Positions 16,700 to 25,187 of a stretch of DNA of 64,000 bases are shown here, in pieces (position 1 is the first letter of the stretch; each line of letters begins with the position of its first letter). The position numbers and the translations under genes are program-made. Source of the stretch: Clostridium intestinale DSM 6191 (lineage in GTDB: Bacteria; Bacillota; Clostridia; Clostridiales; Clostridiaceae). The notes under the pieces were generated by a model that saw only the letters and a list, made by a program, of their open reading frames with translations, did no database searches and had not been told where the DNA came from. The stretch spans positions 71,512 through 135,511 of the forward strand of contig NZ_FQXU01000007.1 in the NCBI RefSeq assembly GCF_900130055.1, written 5' to 3'.

Positions 16700-18256
16700 C
16701 TACATATTTTCTAACTGTTCGTCCACTGCATTTCTAACAAACTCTACTAAAGGCCCATAAACTATATGAATATGTTTAGCTGCTGGTATAAATATTCCTG
16801 TACAACCTGATGTCTCTAAAAGCTTATGATCGACTAGATTAACTTCTCCCAAATCTATTCTTAAACGAGTTATACAATTATCTACAGATTTAATATTGGA
16901 TTTCCCCCCTAATGCTTGTATTACTATTTTTGCTATTTCATCATATCTTTTTTCTCTTATAAGAACGTTATCTACAGATGGGGAATCTTCTCTACCTGGG
17001 GTTTTAAGATTAAACTTTAATATTGTCCACTTAAATACAAAGTAGGTTACTACAGATAATATTAAACCTATAATCACAAAGCTTATCCAATTAGTATTTT
17101 CATAAAGCAAACCAAAGATTGCGAAATCAAAAATAGTTCCTCTTATATAGCCTATTCCTACGCTTGCAAATGATAGTGCTACTGCTCCTACTCCTATGAT
17201 GCATGCATAAATCACATATAATAGAGGTGCAATAAATACAAACGAAAATTCAAGTGGCTCAGTTACATTACCTAAAAGTGCCGTTAATATACAAGTAACC
17301 ATCAAAGATTTAACTAATTTTTTATTTTCTTTATAAGCTGTGTTATACATTGCAAGTCCTATAGCAGGAAAAGCAAATAATGTACATAACATTTGTTGTT
17401 GAGCCATAAATCTAGTAAGTTTAGGCATCATACTCCAATATTCACTATTAGGTCCTTGATTAAATAATATCTCATTTAATGTTGGTACTACTCCAACATA
17501 AGTTTCTCCATTTATAACATAGGATCCTCCAGCTTCTGTAAATCTAAACAATGCATTCCAAACATGGTGTAATCCAAACGGAATAAACAACCTTTCACCT
17601 GCTGCTGTAAAAAATGGTCCTACTGGGCTTAAGAAAACTAAAGATAATTTAGTTAATATAGCTACAAATACTTCCCATATAAATGGTATTGTTAAACCAA
17701 TTATCATCATTATTCCCATAGTTATAATAGGTACTGATTTTTTACCAGAGAAGAATGCAAATGCAATTGGTAGTTCTAGTTTATAGAATCTATCGGTTGC
17801 CCAAGCTGCAATTAATCCTGTTATAATACCTCCCAAAGCGTTTACATTCATTGTTTGTATTCCTAACACCTTTATTTGTCCAAATTGACTCATAACTTCT
17901 GGCGCCGCTAACTTTCCGCTTACTACTAACCACACATTCATAGAAATTATTAAAATAATATATCCTATAACTGATGCAAATACAGATATTCCTTTATCCT
18001 TTTTAGACATTCCATATGCAACACCCATTGCAAACATTAATGGTATATTATCGAAAACAGCTCCTGCTATTGTCCTTAAATTTACTAAAATCGTGTTAAC
18101 TACAGGATTTCCTAAGAAAGGAAATCTTGCTATCATGTATGATTGTACAAGTGCTCCTGTTATACCTAATATCATTCCAACAGGAGCCATAACTGCAATT
18201 GGTAATAATAAGGTTCTACCAAATTGTTGTATCTTTTGGCTAAAATTTTTAAACAT
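16700..18256 (-). CDS. PTS alpha-glucoside-specific EIICB component
   Basis: Inner-membrane sugar transporter and phosphorylating enzyme. The 518 residues contain an N-terminal EIIC domain of about ten membrane spans (with FIPFGLHHVWNALFRF and GNVTEPLEFSF motifs) and a C-terminal EIIB domain whose active-site Cys lies in VDNCITRLRIDL. No EIIA domain is present, so a general EIIA-Glc must supply phosphate. The start at 18256 (MFKNFSQ) is chosen because GGGGGA sits 7 bases upstream. Upstream sequence has a promoter, a cre-like site and a palindrome. Cotranscribed with malH, so maltose, trehalose-like or other alpha-glucosides are likely substrates. Confidence 0.92.
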   Translation of the reverse strand: MFKNFSQKIQQFGRTLLLPIAVMAPVGMILGITGALVQSYMIARFPFLGNPVVNTILVNLRTIAGAVFDNIPLMFAMGVAYGMSKKDKGISVFASVIGYIILIISMNVWLVVSGKLAAPEVMSQFGQIKVLGIQTMNVNALGGIITGLIAAWATDRFYKLELPIAFAFFSGKKSVPIITMGIMMIIGLTIPFIWEVFVAILTKLSLVFLSPVGPFFTAAGERLFIPFGLHHVWNALFRFTEAGGSYVINGETYVGVVPTLNEILFNQGPNSEYWSMMPKLTRFMAQQQMLCTLFAFPAIGLAMYNTAYKENKKLVKSLMVTCILTALLGNVTEPLEFSFVFIAPLLYVIYACIIGVGAVALSFASVGIGYIRGTIFDFAIFGLLYENTNWISFVIIGLILSVVTYFVFKWTILKFNLKTPGREDSPSVDNVLIREKRYDEIAKIVIQALGGKSNIKSVDNCITRLRIDLGEVNLVDHKLLETSGCTGIFIPAAKHIHIVYGPLVEFVRNAVDEQLENM

Positions 18257-18310
18257 TTCGTCTTCCCCCATTAATTATTTTAAAACATATTAATAAATAC
18301 TTTTAAATAA

Positions 18311-18322
18311 AAGAGCGCTCTT
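18311..18322. promoter_or_regulatory. Operator-like palindrome AAGAGCGCTCTT
   Basis: A 12-base perfect palindrome, GC-rich against an AT-rich background, lies just downstream of the -10 box of the PTS operon promoter. The RpiR regulator encoded immediately upstream is the natural candidate to bind it (inference). Confidence 0.45.
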
Positions 18323-18332
18323 CTTTATCCTC

Positions 18333-18361
18333 ATTGTATACGGTTTTAAAATCCATTACAA
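18333..18361 (-). promoter_or_regulatory. Promoter of the PTS-malH operon with cre-like overlap
   Basis: Minus-strand TTGTAA (18356-18361), 17-base spacer, TACAAT (18333-18338). Over the -10 lies TTGTATACGGTTTTAA on the plus strand (18334-18349), matching the catabolite-response consensus with two mismatches. Confidence 0.55.
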
Positions 18362-18425
18362 TGTTTCCTGATGATACTCTTTTCCTTTATAAAATCTTAG
18401 GTCACTAAAAATGAACTAGGTCATA

Positions 18426-18461
18426 AAAAAATAGTACCCTTGATTAAAGGTACTATTTTTT
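18426..18461 (-). terminator. Terminator of malic enzyme-rpiR operon
   Basis: Minus-strand arms AAAATAGTACC and GGTACTATTTT, then TTTATG. The 5' arm includes the last codons of the regulator. Confidence 0.85.
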
Positions 18462-19193
18462 ATTGAATTCTTTAATTGAATTTACCAGCATTTCAATTAC
18501 TATAAACATTCCTATTCTAGATATACTGTCATTAAATTTAGTTTCTGTATCACTTGATACACAGTGTAGCGTATAATCACTAATTTTAGATAACTCATTT
18601 GTCCCAAATGAGGTTATACCAATTGTTCTACATCCTTTGACTTTTGCAATATTAGCAACTTCTAATATCTTTTGGGTATTACCAGATAAAGAAATTAATA
18701 TTACTAACTCATCTGGCTCTAAAGTATTTCCCACTAAAGTCAAAAGATTATAATCCTTAACAAATATACATTTAATTCCTAAAGTAAGGAGAAGATGATT
18801 TAAATAATATCCTGCTGATTTACTTGTTCCTCGTGCAAAAACATATATTGTCTTTGCATTTATTATTTCTTTCGTAATCTTTCTGTATAGTTCTGGCTCT
18901 ATGACTACAAAAGTTTTTTCTATGTTCTGCTTTAAGTTATATTGTAAATCTTCTAAAACCTTGTTATCCTCTTCTAAATTCATTGAGGATTTAAGAAAAT
19001 ATTTTAAATCTGAAAAACCATCAAATCCTAACTTTTGAGATAAATTAATTATTACTGTTTTAGAGGTAAAGGTTTCCTTAGCCAAATCACTTATTTTCAT
19101 TTTCATAACCCTTTGTTGATTTGCATAAATATATGTAAACACTTTTTGTTCACTATTAGTTAATTTATTAAATAACTTGGCCAAACTCTCCAT
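18453..19193 (-). CDS. RpiR/MurR-family regulator (HTH plus SIS domain)
   Basis: A 246-residue sugar-phosphate-responsive regulator. The N-terminal RpiR-type HTH shows MKISDLAKETFTSKTVIINLSQKLGFDGFSDLKYFL; a C-terminal SIS domain includes IYVFARGTSKSAGYYLNHLL and ILISLSGNTQKILEVANIAK. It lies 9 bases after malic enzyme in one operon and immediately upstream of the alpha-glucoside PTS operon. GlvR of Bacillus maltose operons belongs to this family, so it likely controls the PTS-malH genes with a sugar phosphate as effector (inference). Confidence 0.88.
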   Translation of the reverse strand: MESLAKLFNKLTNSEQKVFTYIYANQQRVMKMKISDLAKETFTSKTVIINLSQKLGFDGFSDLKYFLKSSMNLEEDNKVLEDLQYNLKQNIEKTFVVIEPELYRKITKEIINAKTIYVFARGTSKSAGYYLNHLLLTLGIKCIFVKDYNLLTLVGNTLEPDELVILISLSGNTQKILEVANIAKVKGCRTIGITSFGTNELSKISDYTLHCVSSDTETKFNDSISRIGMFIVIEMLVNSIKEFNKK

Positions 19194-19202
19194 AAAAACT
19201 CC

Positions 19203-20339
19203 TTACTTTTTAAAACTACAAACTATATCGCAAACTAAATCTACAATTTGTTTGTCAAATACGCTTGGAATTATATTTTCATTATTTAAACTGCTCTCAT
19301 CTATACAATTAGAAATTCCTTTAGCAACAGCTATTTGAATTTCTGTATTAATCTTATTTATTCGTGCTTTTAAGGCTCCTTTAATTATGCCAGGAAAAAC
19401 TAGTAAGTTATTTATCTGGTTAGGATAATCACTTCTACCCGTTGCCATAACTTTAACATTAAGCTTTTTAGCTATTTCAGGCATTATTTCTGGAGTAGGA
19501 TTTGCTAAAGCAAATATTATAGGGTCATTTCTCATCGAGAAAATCATTTCCTCTGTTAATATATTACCAGCACTAACTCCTATAAATACATCCCCCTTAA
19601 TTAAAGCTTCTTTTAGAAAACCTTTTTTATTATCATTAAATTTGATTGCACACCTCTTTTGATACTTATTAGTTGCATTATCACTAGTGATTATACCATA
19701 TTTATCACAAATTACAATGTTATGAAAACCAGACTCCCATATTAGATTTGCAATGGCTATTCCTGCTGCACCAGCTCCATTTATAACAATTTTCATACTA
19801 AAATCTTTTTTGACAACTTTCATAGCATTTAGAAGTGCAGCTAAAACTGCAATTGCTGTTCCATGCTGATCATCATGAAAAACTGGAATGTCACATATAT
19901 CATTTAGTCTCTCTTCTATTTCAAAACATCTTGGTGCACTAATATCTTCCAAGTTAATAGCACCAAAGCTTCCTTCTATTAATTTTATTGTATTTACCAA
20001 AACATCAACATCTTTATTTTGTATACATATTGGGAAGGCATCTACACCAGCAAATTCTTTAAATAAAATACATTTTCCCTCCATAACAGGCATAGCTGCC
20101 AAAGAGCCTATATCTCCCAAACCTAATACAGCGCTTCCATCAGTAATTACTCCCACTAAATTTCCTCTTCGTGTATATTTATAAGAGTTATTTTCATCTT
20201 TTTCTATCTCTAAGCATGGATAGGATACCCCTGGAGTATACGCTAAGGCTAAATCTTCATTATTATTAATAGTACATCTACTTATAACTTCTATTTTCCC
20301 ACCCCAATCACTATGTGCTTTTAAACTTTTATCTTTCAT
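19203..20339 (-). CDS. NAD(P)-dependent malic enzyme
   Basis: Oxidative decarboxylation of malate to pyruvate and CO2 in the cytosol. The 378 residues are the short bacterial form without a phosphotransacetylase domain. Seen: LAYTPGVSYPCLEI (catalytic Tyr), the metal-site region VFHDDQHGTAIA, the Rossmann NGAGAAGIAIANLI, and ATGRSDYPNQINNLLVFPG. The cofactor cannot be set with confidence. It is cotranscribed with an RpiR regulator, an unusual partner for malic enzyme. A consensus-spaced promoter and a separate inverted repeat lie upstream. Confidence 0.93.
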   Translation of the reverse strand: MKDKSLKAHSDWGGKIEVISRCTINNNEDLALAYTPGVSYPCLEIEKDENNSYKYTRRGNLVGVITDGSAVLGLGDIGSLAAMPVMEGKCILFKEFAGVDAFPICIQNKDVDVLVNTIKLIEGSFGAINLEDISAPRCFEIEERLNDICDIPVFHDDQHGTAIAVLAALLNAMKVVKKDFSMKIVINGAGAAGIAIANLIWESGFHNIVICDKYGIITSDNATNKYQKRCAIKFNDNKKGFLKEALIKGDVFIGVSAGNILTEEMIFSMRNDPIIFALANPTPEIMPEIAKKLNVKVMATGRSDYPNQINNLLVFPGIIKGALKARINKINTEIQIAVAKGISNCIDESSLNNENIIPSVFDKQIVDLVCDIVCSFKK

Positions 20340-20360
20340 TTTATCCCCTCCTCTTAAAGT

Positions 20361-20389
20361 ATAATAGAGTTTTTCCCTATTCTATTCAA
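20361..20389 (-). promoter_or_regulatory. Promoter of malic enzyme-rpiR operon
   Basis: Minus strand TTGAAT (20384-20389), 17-base spacer, TATTAT (20361-20366). The ribosome binding site AAGAGGAGG begins about 10 bases downstream, so the 5' untranslated region would be very short. Confidence 0.55.
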
Positions 20390-20425
20390 TACTCTTATGG
20401 TATTTAAGACCTAGGTAATTTTGTA

Positions 20426-20447
20426 ATTATGTGATTTCTCACATAAT
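20426..20447. promoter_or_regulatory. Operator-like inverted repeat
   Basis: ATTATGTGA-TTTC-TCACATAAT is a perfect 9-base inverted repeat, followed by a third copy of TGTGA. It lies between divergent malic enzyme and beta-lactamase-like genes, upstream of the -35 of the former. Confidence 0.55.
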
Positions 20448-20478
20448 AATGTGACTTTACCCATAATTATACTCAAAT

Positions 20479-20517
20479 AAAATACTATTTATTATAATCT
20501 ATTTAAAATAGTATTTT
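20479..20517. promoter_or_regulatory. Inverted repeat bracketing a -10 box before the serine hydrolase
   Basis: AAAATACTATTT (20479-20490) and AAATAGTATTTT (20506-20517) are perfect 12-base arms around TATAAT (20493-20498). The second arm ends just before the AAGGAG ribosome binding site. It could be a repressor operator or an RNA hairpin near the start. Confidence 0.5.
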
Positions 20518-20531
20518 AAGGAGTTTTATGG

Positions 20532-21503
20532 ATGGAAAGAAGAGCTTTTATTGGGTTTTCATTAACTGCAATCATTTTTATCTCACTGGGAATTTTTAAT
20601 TCCTATAGTTATTTTGATGAAAATGTACAAGCCATTGAATCCCTACAAATATCTGAAGAAAATGAAGAAAATTTACTATCTTCTAGAAAAAATGAGAACA
20701 ATATTAATATACAAGAAGAAATGTCTTACATAAAAAAAGTAAGTGTACAAGAAGAAACTTCGTCATTAGAAAATTTAGAGAACAAAATTAAAGACTATCT
20801 AGGAAATGAACTTAATAATGTTGGACTTATATACTATGATTTAACTACTAACAAAAAAATATCTATAAATGGAGATGAACTTTTTACTGCTGCAAGTACA
20901 TATAAGGTTGGAATGAATATTGTTGCTTATAACATGGTTAAAGAAGGATCTTTATCATTAAATGATAGTATAAAATATTCTAGTGGATACTATGAGGAAG
21001 GAACTGGCATACTTCAAAGTCAAATAGATACTACTCTTAACTTTCCCATTTCAATTCAAAAGTTATTAGACTACGCCATAATATATTCAGATAATATCGC
21101 TACAAATATGGTTAATGAAAAGCTTGGTGGATTCAATTCAGTTAGACAGGCAGTAAGCTACTTTACTGGAGTTAGTGAACCTACTGTCTCAGGCAACGTA
21201 ATAACTCCAGAAACAGAATTTAGATTACTAAAAAACTTATATTCAAATAGATTTGATGAATACTATGCTCACTTAATTGAAGTTATGAAAACCACAGAAT
21301 TTCATGATAGGATTGATAAATATTTACCCTACAACTTAGTAGCTCATAAAATTGGCAGCTATGATTCTTATATAAACGATGTTGGAATTATTTTTACAGA
21401 TAAACCCTACATATTAGTAATTTATACAAATGAATTAACTAACGCAACTGAAAAAATAGCTACCCTATCCAATATCATATATAATGCTCAACTTCAAAAA
21501 TAA
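20532..21503 (+). CDS. Class A beta-lactamase-like serine hydrolase, membrane-anchored
   Basis: A 323-residue predicted exported or membrane-tethered protein. One N-terminal hydrophobic segment (AFIGFSLTAIIFISLGIF) is followed by a charged linker of about 70 residues and a penicillin-recognising hydrolase domain. The active-site triad is visible as STYK (SxxK), SDN in YSDNIATNMV, and KIG in HKIGSYDSY, in place of the usual KTG or KSG. The Glu166 region is not obvious (PETEFRLLKNL is near the right place). It may be a true beta-lactamase or a peptidoglycan-acting relative. The start has AAGGAG upstream. Confidence 0.85.
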   Translation: MERRAFIGFSLTAIIFISLGIFNSYSYFDENVQAIESLQISEENEENLLSSRKNENNINIQEEMSYIKKVSVQEETSSLENLENKIKDYLGNELNNVGLIYYDLTTNKKISINGDELFTAASTYKVGMNIVAYNMVKEGSLSLNDSIKYSSGYYEEGTGILQSQIDTTLNFPISIQKLLDYAIIYSDNIATNMVNEKLGGFNSVRQAVSYFTGVSEPTVSGNVITPETEFRLLKNLYSNRFDEYYAHLIEVMKTTEFHDRIDKYLPYNLVAHKIGSYDSYINDVGIIFTDKPYILVIYTNELTNATEKIATLSNIIYNAQLQK

Positions 21504-21522
21504 ACCTCCCCAATAGCAAAAG

Positions 21523-21565
21523 ACCATGAATTTAACTTAAGGCTAAATTCATGGTTTTAATTTTT
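21523..21565 (+). terminator. Terminator of the serine hydrolase gene
   Basis: Arms ACCATGAATTTA and TAAATTCATGGT with a 9-base loop, followed by TTTAATTTTT. Confidence 0.85.
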
Positions 21566-21599
21566 ATTATTAATCTGAAAGTTTAAAGTTGCATTTCAT

Positions 21600-22334
21600 T
21601 TAAGAAAAAAGCCATTTTATTGCGTTAGGAAATCTCCTAACAAAAGCTTCTTCGGTATGACTTGCACCTTCTTCTTTTATAAACTTTACATTTTGAGGAT
21701 TTAAAGCCTTGGAGGATATCAGTCTATATCCTTCCTCAACATTTTCTGGCATAAATAATTGTATACTTTTTTTACCGCTTCCTTCTTTACTTCCCACATC
21801 CATATATATTCTTTGAGTGGAAACTTCTAAGTTTTCTCTACTCATAAATTCCAAAAACCCCTCATACCATAAAGATGGAGATATACATCCAAATTTATTA
21901 AAAACTTCTGGATATATATACGCCCCATATAGAGAAATTAATGCTCCTAAAGAAGCTCCTGCTATTGCTGTATTTTCTATTAAAGTACTATACTTATTAT
22001 CAATATAAACCTTCAATTCATTAACAAGAAAATCTAAATACTCTTTTCCTTTCCCACCAAAATCATCAAATTTTTCAGCAAGTGGCTTACCATACCATGG
22101 TGTATACTCGTCATTTCTTTTATTGCTAGTAACTCCAACAAGTATAATCTCTTTAAGTTCTCCATTTTTAAACATGACTTCAAGCTCTTTTATTGCTTTT
22201 TTAGGGCCAAATAAATAATCTCCATCTTGAATGTAAACTACTGGAAACCTCTGCTCTCCATTAGAATAAGATGGTGGTAGGTATATAAATAATTTTCTTT
22301 CTTTAAAAAATTCTTCAATTATTTCTCCATTCAT
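21600..22334 (-). CDS. Siderophore esterase-like alpha/beta hydrolase
   Basis: A 244-residue esterase of the enterochelin-esterase/IroE-like group (PF00756-type). It has FIYLPPSY, VVYIQDGDYLF, the nucleophile elbow GASLGALISLYGA, PSLWY, and a C-terminal EEGASHTEEAFVRRFPNAIKWLF containing the catalytic His. It is the last gene of an iron-siderophore ABC operon, 2 bases after the ATPase, so it likely hydrolyses the imported ferric siderophore in the cytosol to release iron. No signal peptide is present, which fits that location. Confidence 0.85.
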   Translation of the reverse strand: MNGEIIEEFFKERKLFIYLPPSYSNGEQRFPVVYIQDGDYLFGPKKAIKELEVMFKNGELKEIILVGVTSNKRNDEYTPWYGKPLAEKFDDFGGKGKEYLDFLVNELKVYIDNKYSTLIENTAIAGASLGALISLYGAYIYPEVFNKFGCISPSLWYEGFLEFMSRENLEVSTQRIYMDVGSKEGSGKKSIQLFMPENVEEGYRLISSKALNPQNVKFIKEEGASHTEEAFVRRFPNAIKWLFS

Positions 22335-22336
22335 AT

Positions 22337-23134
22337 CTATGCTCCTTCTAAATCTATACTATCATACCCAAAGCAAACTGGGGAATTTATTTCCTCATCT
22401 ATCATAACCCTAGCATCAATATTAAATACATTTTTTAGAATATGCTTGGTTATTATTTCTTTAGGTTCACCTGTAGCAATAATCTCCCCTTTTTTCATAG
22501 CAACAATATTATGAGAAAATCTAGATGCATGGTTAATATCATGTAAAACCATAACTATAGTGCATTTCTTTTCTCTATTTAACTCTTCTACGATTTTTAG
22601 TACTTCAAGTTGATGGGACATGTCTAAATAAGTTGTAGGTTCATCTAACAATAAAATTTCTGTTTCTTGAGCTAGAGCCATTGCAAGCCACACCTTCTGT
22701 CTTTGACCACCTGATAATGCTCCTATTTCACGTTCCTTAAACTCACTAATTTTAGTTATATTAATTGCCCAATCAATAACTTCCCTATCTTTATTCGTTA
22801 ACTTACTCATCTTTTTACAATGAGGAAATCTCCCATAAGAAACTAATTCCTCAACTTTTAGTTCTGATGGTGCTATAGGATTTTGTGGAAGAAGTGCTAA
22901 ACTTTTTGCAATCTGCTTTGTGTGCATTTTAGATATATTTTCATTCTTTAAATATACATTCCCTGAACTTGGTTTTATGATACGTCCCATTGTTTTCAGT
23001 AACGTTGATTTTCCACAACCATTAGGACCTATTATAGTAGTTATCTTACCTTCCTCTATTTCTAAATCAATATCTTTAAATACCCTAAAATTCTCATAGC
23101 AAGATTCTAGATCTTTAACTTTCAATATACTCAT
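22337..23134 (-). CDS. Iron-siderophore ABC transporter ATPase
   Basis: A 265-residue FecE/FhuC-type ATPase. Walker A is GPNGCGKSTLL, the signature is LSGGQRQKVWLAMALAQ, Walker B is ILLLDEPTTYLD, and the switch HDINHASRF matches siderophore and cobalamin importers. It follows two FecCD-type permeases by 13 bases and precedes the esterase. The upstream Fur box supports iron control. Confidence 0.92.
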   Translation of the reverse strand: MSILKVKDLESCYENFRVFKDIDLEIEEGKITTIIGPNGCGKSTLLKTMGRIIKPSSGNVYLKNENISKMHTKQIAKSLALLPQNPIAPSELKVEELVSYGRFPHCKKMSKLTNKDREVIDWAINITKISEFKEREIGALSGGQRQKVWLAMALAQETEILLLDEPTTYLDMSHQLEVLKIVEELNREKKCTIVMVLHDINHASRFSHNIVAMKKGEIIATGEPKEIITKHILKNVFNIDARVMIDEEINSPVCFGYDSIDLEGA

Positions 23135-23147
23135 ATAACACCCTCCA

Positions 23148-24170
23148 TTAAGCTTTTGACTTTATTAATAGATATACAAAATAAGGAATCCCTATTATGG
23201 AAATGACAATCCCTACAGGTAATTCAACTGGAGAAAATATTGTTTTACCTATAAAGTCTGAAACAATAAGTAAAAGCATTCCTACCAATCCCGATACAAA
23301 AATTACTCTATTATGATGAATTCCAACTAAGGTTTTAGCTATATGAGGTGCCAAAAGCCCAACAAATCCAATGCTTCCAGATACAGATACGCAAGCACTT
23401 ACTATACCTATAGCTGCTAATAGAAGAACCCCTTTTTCTTTTTCAGTTGAAACTCCTAAACTTTTAACAGAGTCCTCTTCTAATTGAAAAAGATCTAATA
23501 CAAAAGATTTACTTATAATAATAGGTACAAGAACTAAAAGCCAAGGAATTATGGATACTATGTATTTCCAGTTAGCTCCCCATATACTTCCGTTAATCCA
23601 CACTGCGGCCATTTCAAAATCTGCTGCATCCATTTTTAAAGATATAAACAACGATAATGCTCCCAAGCCTGAACTTATTGCTATCCCTACTAAAATCAAT
23701 CTTTGAGTATCTAACCTTCCATTTTTCCATGCAAAAAGATAAATTAATAGTGCAGAGCCTAATCCACCTATAAGTCCAAATAAGGGCATAGATAATATAG
23801 AAATCAATCCTGCTCCCTTAAGTTTTCCATTAAATAAGAATATAAATAATACTATTGTTAAACTGGCTCCTGAGTTAATACCTAATATTCCAGGATCAGC
23901 AAGTCCATTTTTAGTAATTCCTTGAATTACAGTTCCTGCAATACCTAGCCCAAATCCCACTAGAGCCGCAACTATTATTCTTGGTAACCTAAATTCAAAT
24001 ATTACTAAATCTTTATCTGGAGTTGGATTTATCCTAAATAAAGTTTCTAATATATCTCTCACAGAAATATCATACGTTCCATTAGTAAGACTTACATATA
24101 CTGCTAATAAAATTAAAATAATACTTACTATTAAAACTGTACTATATCTTCTTAACGAATCCTTGTTCAT
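23148..24170 (-). CDS. Iron-siderophore ABC permease (FecCD family), second subunit
   Basis: A 340-residue membrane protein with about nine to ten hydrophobic segments. FecCD hallmarks are RLPRIIVAALVGFGLGIAG, GITKNGLADPGILGINSGA and SIGFVGLLAPHIAK. It overlaps the previous permease by 4 bases (ATGA), indicating coupled translation and a heterodimeric channel. Confidence 0.92.
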   Translation of the reverse strand: MNKDSLRRYSTVLIVSIILILLAVYVSLTNGTYDISVRDILETLFRINPTPDKDLVIFEFRLPRIIVAALVGFGLGIAGTVIQGITKNGLADPGILGINSGASLTIVLFIFLFNGKLKGAGLISILSMPLFGLIGGLGSALLIYLFAWKNGRLDTQRLILVGIAISSGLGALSLFISLKMDAADFEMAAVWINGSIWGANWKYIVSIIPWLLVLVPIIISKSFVLDLFQLEEDSVKSLGVSTEKEKGVLLLAAIGIVSACVSVSGSIGFVGLLAPHIAKTLVGIHHNRVIFVSGLVGMLLLIVSDFIGKTIFSPVELPVGIVISIIGIPYFVYLLIKSKA

Positions 24171-25168
24171 TTTTTGCCTCCTTTTGTCCTAGCCAAATAT
24201 AAAAAGAAAGGCACTCCTATAAATGATGTAACAACGCCTATTGGCGTTTCAAAAGGATAATTTATAAATCTACTTATTATGTCTGAAAAAGCTAATAATA
24301 TAGATCCCATTACACCTGAACAAGGTACTATCCATCTATAATCACTGCCAACAAAAAATCTTACGATATGAGGAATAATAAGCCCCACAAAAGCAATCTT
24401 ACCAGCTAATGCTACAGATATTCCAGTTAATATAACTACTGTCCCCATTGCTACTATTTTGATCAATTTTGTATTTTGTCCAAGACTTATAGATATTTCT
24501 TCTCCTAAAGATAAAATAGTTATTGATTTTGAAATAATTAATGAGGTTATTATTCCTATAATAGCAAAGGGAATTATTATTTTTATTTTATCTGGGGTTA
24601 TTTGATGAAGCTTAGCATTATACCAAAAGCTTATGTTTTGTGATACCTGAAAGTATGTAGATAAAGCAGCAGAAATACTACTTAAAAAACTTCCTGTTAT
24701 TGTTCCTATTATAGCTAGCCTAACAGGAGACATTCCATTTGGTGTTAAAGATGCTAGTCCAAATACTAAACCTGCTCCTATTGCAGATCCTACAAAAGAG
24801 TAAAAAATCATATTAAGAGATGATGTATCTGGAAAAAATATCATACATATTGTAATTGCAAAAACTGACCCATCTGATACTCCCATAATAGAAGGGGATG
24901 CAAGATAATTCCTTGTCATCCCCTGCATTATTGCACCTGATATAGCTAAAAAAGCTCCAATTAGTAGTGCACCTATAACCCTAGGTATTCGAGAGTACAT
25001 TATGATTTGATGATTTACATTCTCCCCATCAAAGTTTAAAAAAGCATCTCTTATTACATTTATATTAATATCTTTTGCTCCATAAATAACTGATAATACT
25101 ATAGCCAATATTATTACTATTGGTGATAATAACAAAATTATAATTGGAATCGGCCTATTTTTTGCCAT
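24167..25168 (-). CDS. Iron-siderophore ABC permease (FecCD family), first subunit
   Basis: A 333-residue integral membrane protein with the same FecCD motifs as its downstream partner: SRIPRVIGALLIGAFLAISGA, MTRNYLASPSIMGVSDG and KIAFVGLIIPHIVRF. It starts 19 bases after the binding-protein gene and overlaps the next permease by 4 bases. Confidence 0.92.
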   Translation of the reverse strand: MAKNRPIPIIILLLSPIVIILAIVLSVIYGAKDININVIRDAFLNFDGENVNHQIIMYSRIPRVIGALLIGAFLAISGAIMQGMTRNYLASPSIMGVSDGSVFAITICMIFFPDTSSLNMIFYSFVGSAIGAGLVFGLASLTPNGMSPVRLAIIGTITGSFLSSISAALSTYFQVSQNISFWYNAKLHQITPDKIKIIIPFAIIGIITSLIISKSITILSLGEEISISLGQNTKLIKIVAMGTVVILTGISVALAGKIAFVGLIIPHIVRFFVGSDYRWIVPCSGVMGSILLAFSDIISRFINYPFETPIGVVTSFIGVPFFLYLARTKGGKK

Positions 25169-25187
25169 AATGTGCTCTCACTCCTGT

